Assembly (NCBI GenBank): GCA_964364855.1
Contig: CAYINU010000082.1
Span: 1 to 6,966 of the forward strand
Reading direction: 5' to 3'
Origin: CAYINU01 sp964364855
GTDB taxonomy: Bacteria > Margulisbacteria > Marinamargulisbacteria > CAYINU01
DNA: 6,966 nucleotides
Shown in pieces: positions 5,426 through 6,966 of the stretch; position 1 is the stretch's first letter; each line of letters opens with the position of its first letter. The notes below the pieces were generated by a model, which did not search any database, had not been told where the DNA came from, and was given only the letters and a program-made list of their open reading frames with translations. Made by a program: the position numbers and the translations under genes.

Positions 5426-6897
5426 CCGAAGAAAAGTTTGTGGTTGATCTGTACATTCGAGTATCCACTGACCGACAAGCAAAAGAAGGTGATTCACTCG
5501 AAGAGCAAGAAAGCGAACTTAGAAAATTCTGCGAGTATCGTCATTTTCAAATTCATAAGGTCTTTGTTGAGCGGGGAAAATCCGGTGGTAACACCAATCG
5601 ACCGGAATACCAAAAGCTGGTCAAAGACATTGAGGCCAAAAAAATCAACGCCGTTGTAGTCAAAAAACTTGATCGTTTGTCCCGGTCGTTAATGGATTTT
5701 GAGCAACTCATGATTAAACTTCAGGCACAAGATGTGGGCTTCATTTCCCTTCGGGAAAACTTCGATACCACCATGGCCATGGGGAAAGCCATGCTTAGAG
5801 TGGCTTTGGTGTTTGCTCAACTGGAGCGGGAACAAACCGCCGAACGCATCAAAGACGTGTTTGCTTGGCGAGCTGAACAAGGTTTGTACAACGGCGGCAC
5901 TCGGCCTTTTGGCTATGATTCGGTATCGTCTGAACTCATCCCACACAAGCAAGAAAAGAAGGTCATTCAGTTCATGTTTGAGACGTTCATTCGCACCAAA
6001 TCCACGACCATCGTGGCTAATGAATGTAATAGTATGGGTTTTCGTAATCGCAATGGTGCCCTGTGGGACAAACGGCAGATTCACAAAATACTCAATCATC
6101 CGGTGTATTTGGGAAAAATACGGTGGAACAGCCAAATATTTCCAGGCATTCACCAACCCTTGGTGTCAGAATCGGTATTTAATCAAGCACAAAGTATCTT
6201 TGCTGAACGCAAAACCCATCGGGAAAGCAAAACGGTCTTAGGCTTGCTAAAGGGCGTGTTGTTTTGTGCAGAATGCGACCATCCGATGACACCCAATTAC
6301 ACGAAAAAACGAAACGGGAATATCTATCGATATTATCGCTGTGTTAGCACGCTGAACCCCAAAGAAAATCCGTGTAGCAACAAGTATTTCAACATGGAAA
6401 AAGCCAATCAAATTGTCGTTGAAAAAATCTTGAACTGTGCCACCCAGGACCAATTGAACAAAATCACTGCCTACGTTGATCAGAAAAACGATGGGGTCCT
6501 CAAGCAACTTCAAGCCATTCAGGCTGAAATTGAGGGGCTAGAAAGTCTTTTGGAATCGGTGAACACTAAAAAAGAAAAGTATTTGGACTCTCTCATTTCC
6601 AACCAGTTTGTGGCCAAAGAACGGGAAATGATTAACGCCAAAATCGACGAATTCACGATTCAGGAAAAGCAATTCAAAGGCAGCATTATGAAACAACAGT
6701 TTGAATACACTCAAAAAGAAGAGCAACTTTCCAGCGTGGAAACGCTCAAAAAAGAACTGGTGTTCTTCAAAATTAATTCGCAATCCTTGGGGACAAACGA
6801 ACTTAAAAAGTGGCTTCTGGCCAACGTTGAACGGGTGGATATTGCTAAAGATGAAGGTGTGTATGTGCGGTTTAAATCGGTTGATCTATCGATTTGA
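5422..6897 (+). CDS. Large serine recombinase (resolvase, recombinase domain, zinc ribbon, coiled coil)
   Basis: A 491-residue, apparently complete large serine recombinase that catalyses site-specific integration, excision or inversion of DNA. The N-terminal catalytic domain (about 7-150) has LYIRVSTDRQ with nucleophile Ser15, ERGKSGGNTNRPEY (50-63) and KKLDRLSRS with active-site arginines 85 and 88. Long helix E follows (RVALVFAQLEREQTAERI). The recombinase domain (about 155-265) carries GGTRPFGYD and the HKILNHPVYLGKIRW signature. The zinc ribbon uses Cys282, Cys285, Cys307 and Cys318. A charged coiled coil occupies about 355-450, typical of directionality control. ATG 5422 is chosen because AAAGGA lies seven bases upstream and the protein then starts just ahead of the catalytic motif; longer frames upstream add only unrelated residues. 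It is last in the SLOG operon and overlaps the preceding 29-codon ORF by four bases. Its att sites are not proven in this window. Confidence 0.96.
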   Translation: MTEEKFVVDLYIRVSTDRQAKEGDSLEEQESELRKFCEYRHFQIHKVFVERGKSGGNTNRPEYQKLVKDIEAKKINAVVVKKLDRLSRSLMDFEQLMIKLQAQDVGFISLRENFDTTMAMGKAMLRVALVFAQLEREQTAERIKDVFAWRAEQGLYNGGTRPFGYDSVSSELIPHKQEKKVIQFMFETFIRTKSTTIVANECNSMGFRNRNGALWDKRQIHKILNHPVYLGKIRWNSQIFPGIHQPLVSESVFNQAQSIFAERKTHRESKTVLGLLKGVLFCAECDHPMTPNYTKKRNGNIYRYYRCVSTLNPKENPCSNKYFNMEKANQIVVEKILNCATQDQLNKITAYVDQKNDGVLKQLQAIQAEIEGLESLLESVNTKKEKYLDSLISNQFVAKEREMINAKIDEFTIQEKQFKGSIMKQQFEYTQKEEQLSSVETLKKELVFFKINSQSLGTNELKKWLLANVERVDIAKDEGVYVRFKSVDLSI

Positions 6898-6966
6898 TGA
6901 AAAGATCATGATGGCGGCCCGTCCGGTTTTTGTGTCGAACTGGTAGAAACAAAATACCACATCTTA

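Noticed and set aside
6908..6946. 12-codon ORF after the recombinase (MMAARPVFVSNW) and the 8-bp palindrome ATCATGAT at 6905-6912
   Set aside because: Too short, with no convincing ribosome site, and the palindrome is within chance expectation. Homology of this tail to the tRNA junction (both contain GATGGC) is too short to call an att site.

Overview
This looks like an accessory, mobile-element region of a bacterial chromosome. It contains a tRNA gene with an element boundary directly behind it, a large serine recombinase, a 287-bp stretch repeated in inverted orientation on either side of an AT-rich gene cassette, and few housekeeping genes. The organism cannot be named from this sequence. 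The tRNA-Ser lacks an encoded CCA tail, which argues against enterobacteria-like gamma-proteobacteria. The flanking DNA (1-1500) is visibly more GC-rich than the cassette genes.

Layout. (1) 52-1293 (-): a P-loop ATPase/kinase-like protein with some resemblance to zeta-toxin kinases. (2) 1426-1510 (+): an intact tRNA-Ser(UGA). (3) 1510-1796: left inverted repeat. It carries the truncated 5' part of a SLOG/DprA-like gene on the minus strand, broken exactly at the tRNA 3' end, plus the start of a rightward reading frame. (4) 1753-4462: cassette of three genes: a DUF3892 plus lysozyme-like protein, a four-TM membrane protein, and a convergent polytopic membrane protein. (5) 4481-4773: right inverted repeat, leading into the intact SLOG gene. 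(6) 4588-6897 (+): a compact operon of SLOG protein (203 aa), small ORF (37 aa), small ORF (29 aa, with a strong hairpin) and large serine recombinase (491 aa, full length with catalytic Ser15 and zinc ribbon). (7) 6898-6966: no supported feature.

How it may work together. The repeats are arranged so that each carries an outward SLOG start and an inward start encoding the peptide MSIPGFYGFLWVGLI, which reads into the cassette from both ends. On the right this peptide stops in an overlap with the start codon of the 377-aa membrane protein. On the left it is fused in frame to the DUF3892/lysozyme-like protein. The two repeats are nearly identical on the cassette side up to SLOG codon 21. Beyond that they differ by many synonymous third-position changes. 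A 14-bp symmetric sequence with a 2-bp centre lies just before this switch. My inference is that a cassette was exchanged or inverted between two related but diverged SLOG/recombinase elements, and that the cassette may still be invertible without breaking the SLOG gene. Whether the serine recombinase or homologous recombination is responsible cannot be decided from the sequence.
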